A stretch of DNA of 64,000 nucleotides from Halobium salinum. Its GTDB lineage: Archaea > Halobacteriota > Halobacteria > Halobacteriales > Haloferacaceae. The stretch lies in the NCBI RefSeq assembly GCF_026586625.1, contig NZ_JAODIW010000010.1:62001-126000 (forward strand). The letters run 5' to 3'. Made by a program: the position numbers and the translations under genes. The notes below the pieces were generated by a model. It was not told the origin of the DNA. It saw only the letters and a program-made list of their open reading frames with translations, and ran no database searches. How positions within the stretch are numbered: position 1 is the stretch's first letter; each line of letters starts with the position of its first letter. Below are positions 44,901-53,459 of this stretch, one piece after another.

Positions 44901-45357
44901 GACGGTCCAACGAAGCGTTCGAACCTACCACGCGACTCGGCAAGTCGTGGTCGAACCTGCGCGCTACGAGTGGCAGGTGGATCGCACGTTCGACGACGCT
45001 GCAAGTGCGTATTCGTACAGCCAGCGAAATCGGGCACAGATAGAGCAACAGACCGTGGTGAACGCGTGGACTGTCGAGAAGCAGACTGGTACGTCGAAAG
45101 AAATATCAAGCACATCTCGGGACTGGAACAATGTGGTCGAGACACGTGCCGACGTCCTCGGACAAGTGAGCGTCGTGGGGACGAATCCGGAGACCGGTGA
45201 GGAGCGAGTGGTCAGTCAGAGATTCTTCGACAAATCAGTGTCCGTTCAGGGTGTAGCGACGAAATCCGAGTTGGCTGATTCGGTAGTTGGAGAGCAGAGC
45301 GAGAGATGCGAGGGTGTAGCGTCGGAATACCAGCAGGAGTGTTCAACCGTTGTATAG
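41986..45357 (+). CDS. Large PKD-domain surface protein
   Basis: A 1123-aa predicted secreted protein. A hydrophobic signal segment (about 6-22) is followed by a PKD domain with DPDGDVVSYQWSI (about 54-66) and RYAVTLTATDDDG, a second PKD-like domain (about 122-210), and a third near 540-615 (SFDPDGDRVEYIW). The C-terminal half is rich in Tyr, Thr, Arg and Glu, with a TTCLPYGCFETT Cys pair. There is an internal repeat: FTGEMRRVKTQSANYRTKKQ at about 845 and FTGHSRQVKVRDARYETQYE at about 948. It has no transmembrane anchor. From about base 43310 the DNA is markedly more AT-rich than before. It overlaps the next gene by eight bases. Confidence 0.75.
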   Translation: MNEALTVALLLVVATLANVGVATPTNEAPLVDAGLDQTVERNTRIALDGTGTRDPDGDVVSYQWSIETPAGTATTPTDATDPQTSFTPTELGRYAVTLTATDDDGRERSDTLYVDVVRGDAPTVAVSGPARSTVGTTETYRANVSRGSAPLRRIVWQVDGRTVARRTVADGGDGTVSVSFVTPGPHDVTATVVDDDGLNATDAVSVRAERASPVGPSGGATGSQPTVADRQSPTVRGPKLLTGTAPFDSTYRLSGGGDAVQTVRWVTDRTLASRGKSATVSWRPGDHDIHAIVRYEDGSRDVAQFADGSTGVTVDPAPTVEIPALTGRNGLSGRGLASDSYGNLRSLDVSVDGRTVKRWPEQTVGSRGEQATERTVRFAVPGAQVNRNHTVVVTAVDGRGQRVKVSREVPVSGTPEVVRAEFVNGPVDSYHERLDPERYAAKHVLEIDLNGVPKENIDWLHAVKKSDKVRKMNTGGYQPSADYYRPNDTLVVRSYWMSPQPLESNLKTYVSSKSAWSVIQESSIDVQNSPPVLRLDVRPEKQKHYAMAWDVVVDASDSFDPDGDRVEYIWKHGATPTSGDNTTARFSMVRNASLVLRDGEGHATRKPFSYLDYIVPPIKQVEVVSEGPYRPNDTVRVAVETRKYRLSKNSYKLNLELGIEETEADIVEWNRHQTNPESIQEVRQWTGVIEVPASEFLKNDQKRVSVFNDVRPEDANEAEIPDVTVVNGVRKKYDGVFAENVRYVVEKPIIHKEQVTSQYARDRYLRRGYSVTNKETAREYVAKERVKIEEAERETRSRGFSTASMRRLFLQSNDEWQTGGIDTQTVAETVHETEWRSSRGGRGTFTGEMRRVKTQSANYRTKKQFEYTREIEHTGTREVTYWDTVTRTETYTKDITTCLPYGCFETTRTFTRTERDRVRRSYTDTYTYTTAETETYWSFSKYAPNHDFTGHSRQVKVRDARYETQYEFGYDRTVQRSVRTYHATRQVVVEPARYEWQVDRTFDDAASAYSYSQRNRAQIEQQTVVNAWTVEKQTGTSKEISSTSRDWNNVVETRADVLGQVSVVGTNPETGEERVVSQRFFDKSVSVQGVATKSELADSVVGEQSERCEGVASEYQQECSTVV

Positions 45358-46303
45358 AAGATTAGCATACAAGTCACTCCTCCCAGTTCTAATTGTGGCG
45401 ATGATGATTGTCGGCGGTGCTGCCGGCACTGGTGATATATCCAAAAATGAATATGGTGAACGACAAATAAATTCGTTTGAAGGTATAGAATATACCCTTT
45501 CTTACGACCGGCACGGAAAAATCCGCGTGACTGCACAGAATAGCGAGAGTAAAACCATCACCAGTGGCTTCTCAATATGGGTCGATAACGAGGAGCTCAC
45601 TGAACAGGAATTCGCCATTTCCCCTGGAGATGTGGAGAGATGGTCGTTCAATACGAGCCGAGGCTTTGACGTCACCAAAGACGAGCACACCGTCGATTTC
45701 TCGACCTTCGGGAACTCGACCAGCTACAACATCACCCGAGACATAGAGACCGCGGACGCCGAAGCCTACCCGACACCCTACATCGGGAACGTCACTGTAA
45801 CCGAGGGCACCGTCGACGGGGAGACCTCGTCCGTAGCGAAGGTGGAGATCGTCAACCCCGGCCCACAGACGTACGGAATGAAGCTCTTGGTGAACACCGA
45901 GGGCACGGACGGGAGCTTCTACGCCGTCGGAATCCCATCGTATTCGAGCGAGACCTTCACCGTCGAGCTACTGGAACCCGTCGGCGACAAGATTGCGGGT
46001 GAAGGACGCCTCTACACCGAGCGACCGAGGGACACGGAAGGAGCTCTCGATCAAGTCGAATTCGTCGGCTCGCCGGACTCGAAAACGAAGCAGTGGAACA
46101 CTTCTTACGAACCGGCGAGGGGGCCGTGGCTCGACAATTCCTACGAGTACGAGAACGAGTCCATCGACACAGACATGGACAACCGCGAGAACGCCAACCC
46201 GTTCGACGACCCGGACCGACGAAAAGAGGTGAACGCTATCGCCCTCACCCTCGTCGCCCTCTTTGGCGTGCTCGCCTACAGGAAGCTCAATCGTTCTTCT
46301 TGA
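45350..46303 (+). CDS. Membrane-anchored extracellular partner protein
   Basis: A 317-aa protein with an N-terminal signal segment (LLPVLIVAMMIVGGAAG, about 10-26), an extracellular beta-rich body (residues 30-280; YTLSYDRHGKIRVTAQN, FSIWVDNEELTEQEF), an acidic Glu/Asp stretch and a C-terminal anchor AIALTLVALFGVLAYRKLNR. The start is a TTG at 45350 overlapping the stop of the PKD gene. The first third of the gene is AT-rich, the rest is GC-rich. Its anchor and coupling suggest it holds the PKD protein at the cell surface. Confidence 0.75.
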   Translation: MYRRLAYKSLLPVLIVAMMIVGGAAGTGDISKNEYGERQINSFEGIEYTLSYDRHGKIRVTAQNSESKTITSGFSIWVDNEELTEQEFAISPGDVERWSFNTSRGFDVTKDEHTVDFSTFGNSTSYNITRDIETADAEAYPTPYIGNVTVTEGTVDGETSSVAKVEIVNPGPQTYGMKLLVNTEGTDGSFYAVGIPSYSSETFTVELLEPVGDKIAGEGRLYTERPRDTEGALDQVEFVGSPDSKTKQWNTSYEPARGPWLDNSYEYENESIDTDMDNRENANPFDDPDRRKEVNAIALTLVALFGVLAYRKLNRSS

Positions 46304-46307
46304 GAGG

Positions 46308-47474
46308 CTACTCCTCGTCTCGCACCACGTTTTCCGGACTCCGCGGGTGGTACTCCGTCCGGTACTCACCCGGCTTTCCATCCAGGCGGTCCGGGTTGAT
46401 GCGCCCGCCCAAGAGCATGAAGTCCAGAATCGTCAGCGCGAACATCGCCTCCACGACGGGTACGCCACGCGGCGGCAACACCGGGTCGTGGCGACCGACG
46501 ACCTGGATCTCCTTCTCCTCGCCGGTCTCCCAGTCGACCGTCTTCTGCTCTTTCGGAATCGACGTGGGCGCGTGGAGCGTCACTTCGCCGAACACCGGCT
46601 GGCCGGTCGTGATGCCGCCCTGAATCCCGCCGTGGTCGTTGCCGACCGGCTCGGGGACGCCCTCGTCGTCGAACTGCCAGTCCTCGTTGCGCTCCGACCC
46701 GGTGTAGGTCCGCGCCTCGCGACCGAGGCCGAACTCGAACGAGGAGGCCGCCGGCACCGACATCATCGCCTGCCCTAACCGGGCGGAGAAGGAGTCGAAG
46801 CGCGGCGCGCCCAATCCTCGGGGAACGCCGCGCGCCTCGAAGTAGATGCTCCCGCCGATGGAGTCGCCCTGCTTCTGGTACTCTTCGATGCGTTCGAGCA
46901 TCTTCTCAGCCGCGTCGAGGTCCGCACAGCGAACGTCGTTCTCCTCGGAGTGCTCCAACAGCTCCTTCCAGCTCACGTCGCCGGCCTCGATGTCGCCGAT
47001 CTGGTTGACGTGCGCCTTCACCTCGACGCCCTCGGTTGCGAGAATCTCCTGGGCGATGGCGCCGGCGGCGACCCAGTTCACCGTCTCGCGCGCGCTGGAG
47101 CGGCCGCCGCCGCCCCAGTTGCGCGTGCCGAACTTCGCGGAGTAGGTGAAGTCCCCGTGGCTGGGTCGCGGTGCGGTGACGAACGGTTCGTACTTCCCCG
47201 AGCGCGCGTCCTTGTTCTGGATGACCATCCCGATGGGGGTGCCCGTCGTGTAGCCGTCCTGCACTCCACTCTTGATGGACACCTCGTCGGGCTCGCCGCG
47301 GCTGGTGGTGATCATCGACTGCCCGGGCTTTCGCCGGTCGAGTTCGCGCTGGATGCGTTTCTCCGAGAGTTCGAGCCCGGCGGGACAGCCCGAGACGGTA
47401 ACGCCCATGGCTTCGCCGTGGCTCTCGCCGAAGGTGGTGACTTGGAAGAGCCGACCGAAGCGGTTGCCGTTCAT
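46308..47474 (-). CDS. aroC: Chorismate synthase
   Basis: A 388-aa enzyme that makes chorismate from 5-enolpyruvylshikimate-3-phosphate using reduced flavin, the last step of the shikimate pathway. Family motifs are RLFQVTTFGESHGEAMGVTV at the start, RPSHGDFTYSAKFGTRNW and the flavin-binding WGGGGRSSARETV (about 123-135). The C-terminal signature is VVGRHDPVLPPRGVPVVEAM. The ATG at 47474 gives the standard N terminus. It is the last gene of a same-strand set with the phosphatase-like gene and aroA. Confidence 0.96.
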   Translation of the reverse strand: MNGNRFGRLFQVTTFGESHGEAMGVTVSGCPAGLELSEKRIQRELDRRKPGQSMITTSRGEPDEVSIKSGVQDGYTTGTPIGMVIQNKDARSGKYEPFVTAPRPSHGDFTYSAKFGTRNWGGGGRSSARETVNWVAAGAIAQEILATEGVEVKAHVNQIGDIEAGDVSWKELLEHSEENDVRCADLDAAEKMLERIEEYQKQGDSIGGSIYFEARGVPRGLGAPRFDSFSARLGQAMMSVPAASSFEFGLGREARTYTGSERNEDWQFDDEGVPEPVGNDHGGIQGGITTGQPVFGEVTLHAPTSIPKEQKTVDWETGEEKEIQVVGRHDPVLPPRGVPVVEAMFALTILDFMLLGGRINPDRLDGKPGEYRTEYHPRSPENVVRDEE

Positions 47475-47565
47475 GGTCGCCGTCGGCGCTCCCGGCACTT
47501 AGCGTTTGTAGAAGGCGCAACGGTGCGAGCAGGGGGAGGACGCGGTCGGCGTCGGTGACGACAGG

Positions 47566-48849
47566 CTACCGCAGGTCCGCCAGCCGCGCCGTTCCGAAGG
47601 GAACGAGCATCTCCTCTTCGGTCATCCCGCCGTGCATCCCGACGAGGCCGATATGGTCCGCCTCGTACCAGACGCCCTTCGATTTCGGGACGACGACGAG
47701 GTCGCCACATCGCTCGCGGAACGTCTCCGAGTAGTCCCCCGGCCCCCACAGTTCGCGGTCGATGGCCTCGTCCCTCGTGAGCACCAGCGCGTCGAACGCG
47801 CGGTCGACGATGCGGCGGGCCGCCGCCTCGACCCCTTCTGTGGTCCAGTCTCCGTACTTGTCTCTGAGGTGCAAGTGGAGCTGTCGCGGACTGCCGGTCG
47901 GCGGCACGGCGGTCCCGTCGTCGCGGCGCTCGAACAGCCCCCAGAGTGGCGCGAACCACGGGTCGCGAAGGTCGACGTTCGTATTCGGGTCGGTGTCGAC
48001 GTGGCCGTGGTCGGCGGTGACGACGACAGCGGTATCCTCGGCCGTCTCGTCGCTCACCTTCGAGAGGCCGCGGCTAACCGCGTCGTCGACACCGACGAGC
48101 GTCTCGTGGTACTCTTCGGAGCGAGTCCCGGACCGGTGGCTCGCGGCGTCGACGTGCGGAAGGTAGGCGAACGTCACCGACCGAGGCCCACCCCCCTCGA
48201 CCGTCTCCCCGAGTCGGTCGGCGAACTCGCCGAGGCCGTCGTAGCCGACGGCCCGGCGGTTCTCACTCGCGATGGCCGTCGGGACCAGGAGGTGGGTGTC
48301 GACGCCGGTCTCGGACTCGGTCGCGTCGTAGTGGTCGGGCACGACGTAGAGGTCCCCGCGCTCGAAGTCCGGATACACCTCGGGCACCGGCGGCCCGTTC
48401 ATCGTCGTGAACGGGAGCGCCTCCACGACGTGGTCCAACTCGGGTACGTGCTGGAACCAGCCGTGGACACCGTGTTCGTGCGGGTAGTTCGCGGTGTGGT
48501 ACGTCGGGATGGCCGACGCCGTCTCCGAGGGGAAGACGGAGGTGAGCGGCGTGACCGTCCCGGTTTCCTCCACCGCCGGGAGGAGACCCATCGTCTCGTC
48601 GTCGACGTGGCAGGACCACTGTTCGTAGCCGAAACCGTCGACGAGGAGGACGACGACGTGGTCGAGGCCGCCCCGACCGAGCGCGGCGTCGACGGCGTCA
48701 CTCGGGAGCGTCGGTCCGATATCGGCACCGAACAGGTCGTAGACGGTGCCGGGGACGCTCGCGAAGCAGTAATCCTCGTAGGCCGGGAACACGTATCCGT
48801 CCGCCGACTGGCGGTCGAGGAGGTCGGCGGCGAGGTCGTCGCGTCGCAT
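47566..48849 (-). CDS. Alkaline-phosphatase-superfamily (phosphodiesterase-type) protein
   Basis: A 427-aa metal-dependent hydrolase of the alkaline phosphatase/nucleotide pyrophosphatase superfamily. The metal and nucleophile sites are visible: LLVDGFGYEQW (about 68-78), SVFPSETASAIPTYH (about 104-118), LPHVDAASHRSG (about 217-228), VTADHGHV and GMHGGMT near the C terminus. There is no signal peptide, so it probably acts in the cytoplasm. It lies between aroA and aroC, with gaps of 66 and 91 bases. A role in the aromatic pathway is inference only. Confidence 0.82.
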   Translation of the reverse strand: MRRDDLAADLLDRQSADGYVFPAYEDYCFASVPGTVYDLFGADIGPTLPSDAVDAALGRGGLDHVVVLLVDGFGYEQWSCHVDDETMGLLPAVEETGTVTPLTSVFPSETASAIPTYHTANYPHEHGVHGWFQHVPELDHVVEALPFTTMNGPPVPEVYPDFERGDLYVVPDHYDATESETGVDTHLLVPTAIASENRRAVGYDGLGEFADRLGETVEGGGPRSVTFAYLPHVDAASHRSGTRSEEYHETLVGVDDAVSRGLSKVSDETAEDTAVVVTADHGHVDTDPNTNVDLRDPWFAPLWGLFERRDDGTAVPPTGSPRQLHLHLRDKYGDWTTEGVEAAARRIVDRAFDALVLTRDEAIDRELWGPGDYSETFRERCGDLVVVPKSKGVWYEADHIGLVGMHGGMTEEEMLVPFGTARLADLR

Positions 48850-48915
48850 GTGACGACCGATTCGGGCCCCGAAGAAGAGCCTGCCGGAGGGGTGTGACCG
48901 TGTACCGTGACCGTC

Positions 48916-50271
48916 TCAGTCCACGAGGTCCACGTCGGCGCCGATGTCTCCGAGCGTCTCGAAGAAGTCCGGGAACGACACGTCGACGTGTTCCGCGCCC
49001 GCGACGCGAGTCTCGCCGTCGGCGACGAGCCCGGCGACCGTGAGCGACATGACGATTCGGTGGTCGGCGCGCCCGTCGACGTCGGCGCCGACGAGGTCCG
49101 TCCTGCTTCCGTGGACCGTCAGGACGTCCCGCTCCTCAGTCACCTCGACGCCCATCTTCCCGAGTTCCTCGGCCATCGCGCTCACGCGGTCGGTCTCCTT
49201 GTATCGGACGTGCTCGCAGTTCGTGATGCGCGTCTCGCCGTCGGCGACGGCCCCGAGGACCGCGATGGTCGGCAGGAGGTCCGGCGTGTCGCCCACGTCG
49301 ACTTCGACGCCCGAGAGCGACGAGGCGCGAACGACCAGTTCGCCCGCCTCGCGGTCCCACTCCACGTCGGCGCCCATGCGCTCCAGAATCTCGACGATAG
49401 CGGTGTCCCCCTGTGCGCTCGGGACGGCCCCCTCGACGACGACGGACGCGCCCTCCTCGGCGGCGACCGCCCCCGCCGCGAGGAGGTAGGAGATGGAGGA
49501 GAAGTCGCCGGGAACGTGGTACTCGCCGCCCTCGGGCGAGTAAGACTGCCCGCCGTCGACGTGGAATCCCGTCGCGTCGGCAGTGTCGTGGTCGTCGTCT
49601 TCTCCCTCGAACACCGCCGTCGCCTCCACCCCAAAGTCGGCGAGCAGTTCGAGCGTGATGTCGACGTACGGTGCCGACTTCAGCTCGGTTTCGAGGTCGA
49701 TGTCCACACCCTCGTCGGTCACCGCGCCGGCCATCAGGAGCGCGGTGATGTACTGCGAGGACACGTCGCCCGGGATGGACACCTCGCCGCCGGCGGTCGG
49801 CCCCTTGAGGACGAGCGGCGCCTGTCCGTTCCCACGGGTGCTCTCCGCGCGACCGCCGAGCGCGTCGAGGGCGTCGAGCAGGGGCCCCTGCGGTCGCGAG
49901 CGCAGGGAGCCGTCGCCGGTGAGCACCGTGATGCCGTCGGCGAGGCCGGCACAGCCGGTGACGAGACGCATCGTCGTCCCGCTGTTGGCGCAGTCGATGA
50001 CGTCGTCGGGCACGCCCGGCCGGCCGTCGAAACCGGTCACGTCGAGCGCCGTCACGTCCCCGTCGCCGTCGGCGTCGGTCGAGCGCTCCACGGACCCACC
50101 GAACGCCTCGACCGACCGCATCGTCGCCTCGGTGTCGGCGGAGACGAGCGGGTTCAGCACCCGTGCCCCGTCGGCGTAGCCGGCGGCGAGAATCGCTCGG
50201 TGCGTGTAACTCTTCGAGGGCGGGGCCCGCGTCCGGCCCTCCACCCACGACTTCGAGATGACGGCGTCCAT
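48916..50271 (-). CDS. aroA: 3-phosphoshikimate 1-carboxyvinyltransferase (EPSP synthase)
   Basis: A 451-aa enzyme that joins phosphoenolpyruvate and shikimate-3-phosphate, the sixth step of the shikimate pathway. Motifs seen are [10 protein letters not shown] (about 17-26), [12 protein letters not shown] (about 93-104), PGDVSSQY and the C-terminal HVRYKETDR and [12 protein letters not shown]. The order of two repeated domains is normal. The ATG at 50271 gives the usual MDAVIS start. The next genes on the strand are the phosphatase-like gene and aroC. Confidence 0.96.
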   Translation of the reverse strand: MDAVISKSWVEGRTRAPPSKSYTHRAILAAGYADGARVLNPLVSADTEATMRSVEAFGGSVERSTDADGDGDVTALDVTGFDGRPGVPDDVIDCANSGTTMRLVTGCAGLADGITVLTGDGSLRSRPQGPLLDALDALGGRAESTRGNGQAPLVLKGPTAGGEVSIPGDVSSQYITALLMAGAVTDEGVDIDLETELKSAPYVDITLELLADFGVEATAVFEGEDDDHDTADATGFHVDGGQSYSPEGGEYHVPGDFSSISYLLAAGAVAAEEGASVVVEGAVPSAQGDTAIVEILERMGADVEWDREAGELVVRASSLSGVEVDVGDTPDLLPTIAVLGAVADGETRITNCEHVRYKETDRVSAMAEELGKMGVEVTEERDVLTVHGSRTDLVGADVDGRADHRIVMSLTVAGLVADGETRVAGAEHVDVSFPDFFETLGDIGADVDLVD

Positions 50272-50395
50272 GCGTCGACGGTTCGGCGCCCGTGCCATGA
50301 GGCTACCGGAGGTGGCCGTTTTTCGCGGGACGGTCCGGAGACGAGTCGAGGGCGTCGTCGACGACGACACGGTCACGGCGCACCGGGAGGACAAT

Positions 50396-50402
50396 CGTTT
50401 TG
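50396..50402 (+). promoter_or_regulatory. TATA-like element of the M24 peptidase gene
   Basis: The stretch cgttttg lies 27 bases before the ATG at 50426. Confidence 0.45.
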
Positions 50403-50425
50403 CCGGCCCCCCGTCAGGGTCACGC

Positions 50426-51622
50426 ATGGACCCGGACCTCTCCGCGCTCGACGAGTTCCTCCGCGAGGAAGGGTACGACGGCTACCTCGTACAAGCCGCG
50501 AGCGACGACTCCGACCAGCGGTACCTCTCCGGCTTCGACGCCCCGGACCCGTTCACCACCCTCCACACCCCCGAGGGCACCCACCTGCTCGTCTCCGGGC
50601 TGGAGTACGGGCGGGCGACCAAGGAGGCCCGGGCCGACTCGGTCGCCCACAGCGCTCGCGTCGACGCCGAGGCGGACACCCGAAAGAGCGAGGACGACGA
50701 CGGGACCGACTCCCTCGCCGACCGCACCTCGACGCTCGCCGCCTTCCTCGACAGCCACGGTGTCGAGCGCGTCACGACGCCCTACGAGTTCCCGCTCGGC
50801 GCCGCCGACGGCCTCCGGACGCACGGTGTCGGCGTCGACGCCGACCCCGAGGACCGCATCGAACGCATCCGCGCGGTGAAGACCGACGAGGAGGTCGAAC
50901 ACGTCCGTGCCGCCCAGAAGGCGAACGAGGCGTCGATGCACGCCGCCGAAGACCTGATTCGCGCCGCCGACGTCGGCGACGACGGCGTGCTCCGCTACGA
51001 GGGCGAGACGCTCACCAGCGAGCGCGTGAAAGAGGAGATCGAGGTCGCGCTCCTACGCGAGGGGTGTGCGCTCGACGAGACCATCGTCGCCTGCGGCGCC
51101 GACGCGGCCGACCCCCACGACCGGGGGAGCGGTCCGCTCCGCGCGAACGAGGGTATCATCGTCGACATCTTCCCGCGCTCGAAGACGACGAAGTATCACG
51201 CCGACATGACCCGAACGTTCTGCAAGGGCGAGCCGAGCGACACCCTGCGGGAGTGGTACGACCTGACCCACGAGGCGCTCGACGCCGCCCTCGACGCCGT
51301 CGAACCGGGGGTCACGGGCGAGGCCGTTCACGACGCCGCCTGCGACGTGTACGAGGAGGCCGGGCTCCCGACGCTACGCTCCGACCCGACGACCGAGACG
51401 GGGTTCATCCACTCGACGGGCCACGGCGTCGGTCTCGACGTCCACGAGAAGCCGCGCGTCGCCCCCGACGGCGAGGAGCTGGAGTCGGGCCACGTCATCA
51501 CGGTCGAGCCGGGACTGTACGACCCCGCCGTCGGCGGGGTCCGCATCGAGGACATCGTCGTCGTCACCGAGGACGGCCACGAGAACCTCACGGAGTACCC
51601 GGTCGAGTTCGTCGTCGAGTAG
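50426..51622 (+). CDS. M24-family Xaa-Pro-type peptidase
   Basis: A 398-aa cytoplasmic peptidase of the aminopeptidase P group that removes residues before proline. The N-terminal creatinase-like domain (about 1-170) precedes the pita-bread catalytic domain. The five metal ligands are visible: [20 protein letters not shown] (two Asp), STGHGVG (His), TVEPGLY (Glu) and RIEDIVVV (Glu). It runs divergently from aroA, with 154 bases between the starts. Confidence 0.9.
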   Translation: MDPDLSALDEFLREEGYDGYLVQAASDDSDQRYLSGFDAPDPFTTLHTPEGTHLLVSGLEYGRATKEARADSVAHSARVDAEADTRKSEDDDGTDSLADRTSTLAAFLDSHGVERVTTPYEFPLGAADGLRTHGVGVDADPEDRIERIRAVKTDEEVEHVRAAQKANEASMHAAEDLIRAADVGDDGVLRYEGETLTSERVKEEIEVALLREGCALDETIVACGADAADPHDRGSGPLRANEGIIVDIFPRSKTTKYHADMTRTFCKGEPSDTLREWYDLTHEALDAALDAVEPGVTGEAVHDAACDVYEEAGLPTLRSDPTTETGFIHSTGHGVGLDVHEKPRVAPDGEELESGHVITVEPGLYDPAVGGVRIEDIVVVTEDGHENLTEYPVEFVVE

Positions 51623-51719
51623 CCGGGCTCGTCCGGAAGTCCGAGAGGTGAAGAGCGGACGCGGACGGGGAGTGAAAGAGGGTGCGAGACGAAGAGGGCA
51701 GAACGCGGCTCGAGCCGTC

Positions 51720-52178
51720 TCAGCAGCCGAGGATGTCGCGCAGCTCCGCCTCGGTGTCCTCGGTGGCGGGGCCCGTCGTCGTCCACCGGACGTCGTCGCC
51801 GTCGAGCAGCATCGTGTACCCGTGGGTTTCGTCGCCGTCCAGCGAGAGCGCCGCGCGGAGGCCGCGTTCGTCCGTGTGGAGCGTCAGCGCCGAGGAGTCG
51901 TCGGCGTCGGCGGCCCGAACGGCGGGGCCGCCGTCGGTCACCGGTCGTCCGCCGTCCCGGCCGCGCTGGTGGACCTGGACCTCGTGCCACCCCAACTCCG
52001 GAGAGTCGCCGGCGAGACTGTCGACGAGCGAGCGCCACGTCGAGGCGTCCTCCGGGTCCGAACCGAACGAGACGTGCACGAGCGACGGCGTGCCGTCGAG
52101 GTCGTCCGGGAGGTCGTACCGACGCCCGTCTGACCCGACAGCTGACACGAAGGGGAACTTCACAGCGACACGACGCAC
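51720..52178 (-). CDS. Haloarchaeal hypothetical protein
   Basis: A 152-aa acidic protein. It begins RRVAVKFPFVSAVGSDGRRY, then DLDGTPSLVHVSFGSDPEDA and TWRSLVDSLAGDSPELGWHE, ending in DILGC. The alternation of strand, helix and strand recalls the thioredoxin fold, but no active-site Cys pair is present. The final Cys is at the C terminus. No family recognised. Confidence 0.55.
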   Translation of the reverse strand: MRRVAVKFPFVSAVGSDGRRYDLPDDLDGTPSLVHVSFGSDPEDASTWRSLVDSLAGDSPELGWHEVQVHQRGRDGGRPVTDGGPAVRAADADDSSALTLHTDERGLRAALSLDGDETHGYTMLLDGDDVRWTTTGPATEDTEAELRDILGC

Positions 52179-52294
52179 GGCGGACGGTTAAGTAAGTGGG
52201 CCGATAGCACGTCACCCTGTGGGTAACGTGTCCTTACAAAACGTTCGTGACTGTCGCGGGTCGCGACCGACTTCGGCCTGTAGAGGCCTCGATT

Positions 52295-53158
52295 CTACCG
52301 GTTATTCGATTCGTACTCGGGGTCGAACAACCGAGCCGAGCTCGGACCGGGCTCCTCGCCCTCGACGACCGCGTAGTCGTCGAACGTCTCGGCGCCGGCC
52401 TCGCGCAGCACGTCCTCGTCGTACAGCGCGTGTCCGGTGAACTCGTCGGGGTCCCGCGAGAGCACTTCGAGGGTCGCGTCCGCGACGATTTCCGGCGTCC
52501 GCCAGTCCTCCGGTTGGCCGAGTTCGAAGTGGCGGGTCGCCTCCGTCTCGATGGCCGCGACCGGCCAGAGCGCGTTGGCGGCGACCCCCTGTCCCGCCAG
52601 CTCTCCCGCGAGGGACTTCGCGAGGAACGTCATGCCGAGTTTCGACAGCGCGTATGGGGCCTTCCCGGGTGCGGCGTCGATGGACTGCGGCGGCGACATG
52701 TTGAGGACGTGCCCACCGTCGCCATCGAGTAGGTGGGGGAGCGCGGCGTGAGTCGTCGTGTACGCTCCGCGCGCGTTGACGCCCATGAGGAGGTCGAAGC
52801 GCTTCGGCGGCGTGTCGGCGACGTTGCCGAAGTGGATGGCGCCGGCGTTGTTGACGACGAAGTCGAGCCGACCCCACTCGTCGACGGTCCGGTCGACGGC
52901 GGACTGGACGCTCTCCTCGTCGCGGACGTCGAGTTCGACGTAGATGGACTCGCCGCCGCGCTCGCGAATCTCCTCGGTCGTCTCGACGATGGTACCCGGC
53001 AGTCGGTCGTGGCCGTCGACGGTCTTCCCCGTCGAGACGACGCGGACGCCGTGGTCCGCGAGCGCGAGCGCGAGCGCCTTCCCGATGCCGCGACTGGTCC
53101 CGGTGACGAACGCGACGCGGTCCTCGAAGTCGAGCGGTCCAGTGGGTGTGTGGCTCAT
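52295..53158 (-). CDS. Short-chain dehydrogenase/reductase
   Basis: A 287-aa NAD(P)-dependent oxidoreductase. The Rossmann motif TGTSRGIGKALALAL (about 19-33), NNAG (about 100-103) and the catalytic YALSK (about 167-171) are present, with the catalytic Ser in NMSPPQS. It resembles the HSDL2-like group. It uses the ATG at 53158; a longer reading would add five residues. It is separated from the divergent TyrA gene by about 300 bases. Substrate unknown. Confidence 0.87.
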   Translation of the reverse strand: MSHTPTGPLDFEDRVAFVTGTSRGIGKALALALADHGVRVVSTGKTVDGHDRLPGTIVETTEEIRERGGESIYVELDVRDEESVQSAVDRTVDEWGRLDFVVNNAGAIHFGNVADTPPKRFDLLMGVNARGAYTTTHAALPHLLDGDGGHVLNMSPPQSIDAAPGKAPYALSKLGMTFLAKSLAGELAGQGVAANALWPVAAIETEATRHFELGQPEDWRTPEIVADATLEVLSRDPDEFTGHALYDEDVLREAGAETFDDYAVVEGEEPGPSSARLFDPEYESNNR

Positions 53159-53459
53159 GTCCTCGCGTTGCACGGGTGGGGTCTTGATGGTTCGTCAACG
53201 CCGGACACGGTGTCGGGGGTTCACGCCGAGGGCTGGGCACTCGGAGTCGAACCCGATGCTTTTTCCTCGTCGGACCGGATGGACGACACGCCTGCATCAC
53301 GCAGGCACCTCGTGCCGGAATGCCAGTCCCCACCCGGGACACGGCGTTCCGGCATGGGGACACTCATACCGACTCCACGACCCGGAGCCACGGCCACGTC
53401 GGTCCGCTCACCCGCTCGCATCGAACTCCTTTTGGAACGCGACGGGCTACCCGAGCACC
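53159..53459. other. Divergent intergenic region with hairpins
   Basis: About 300 bases between the SDR and TyrA starts. It holds two inverted repeats: gcctgc-atcac-gcaggc at 53290-53306, and a 12-base stem with one G-U pair, 53313-53324 with 53343-53354, around an 18-base loop. The stretch ccttttgg (53427-53435) fits a TATA element for the TyrA gene. No gene is supported here. Confidence 0.55.

Noticed and set aside
48907-51651. 914-codon plus-strand reading opposite aroA and over the M24 gene
   Set aside because: Composition is Arg/Gly/Val-rich with no motif; aroA and the peptidase are certain.
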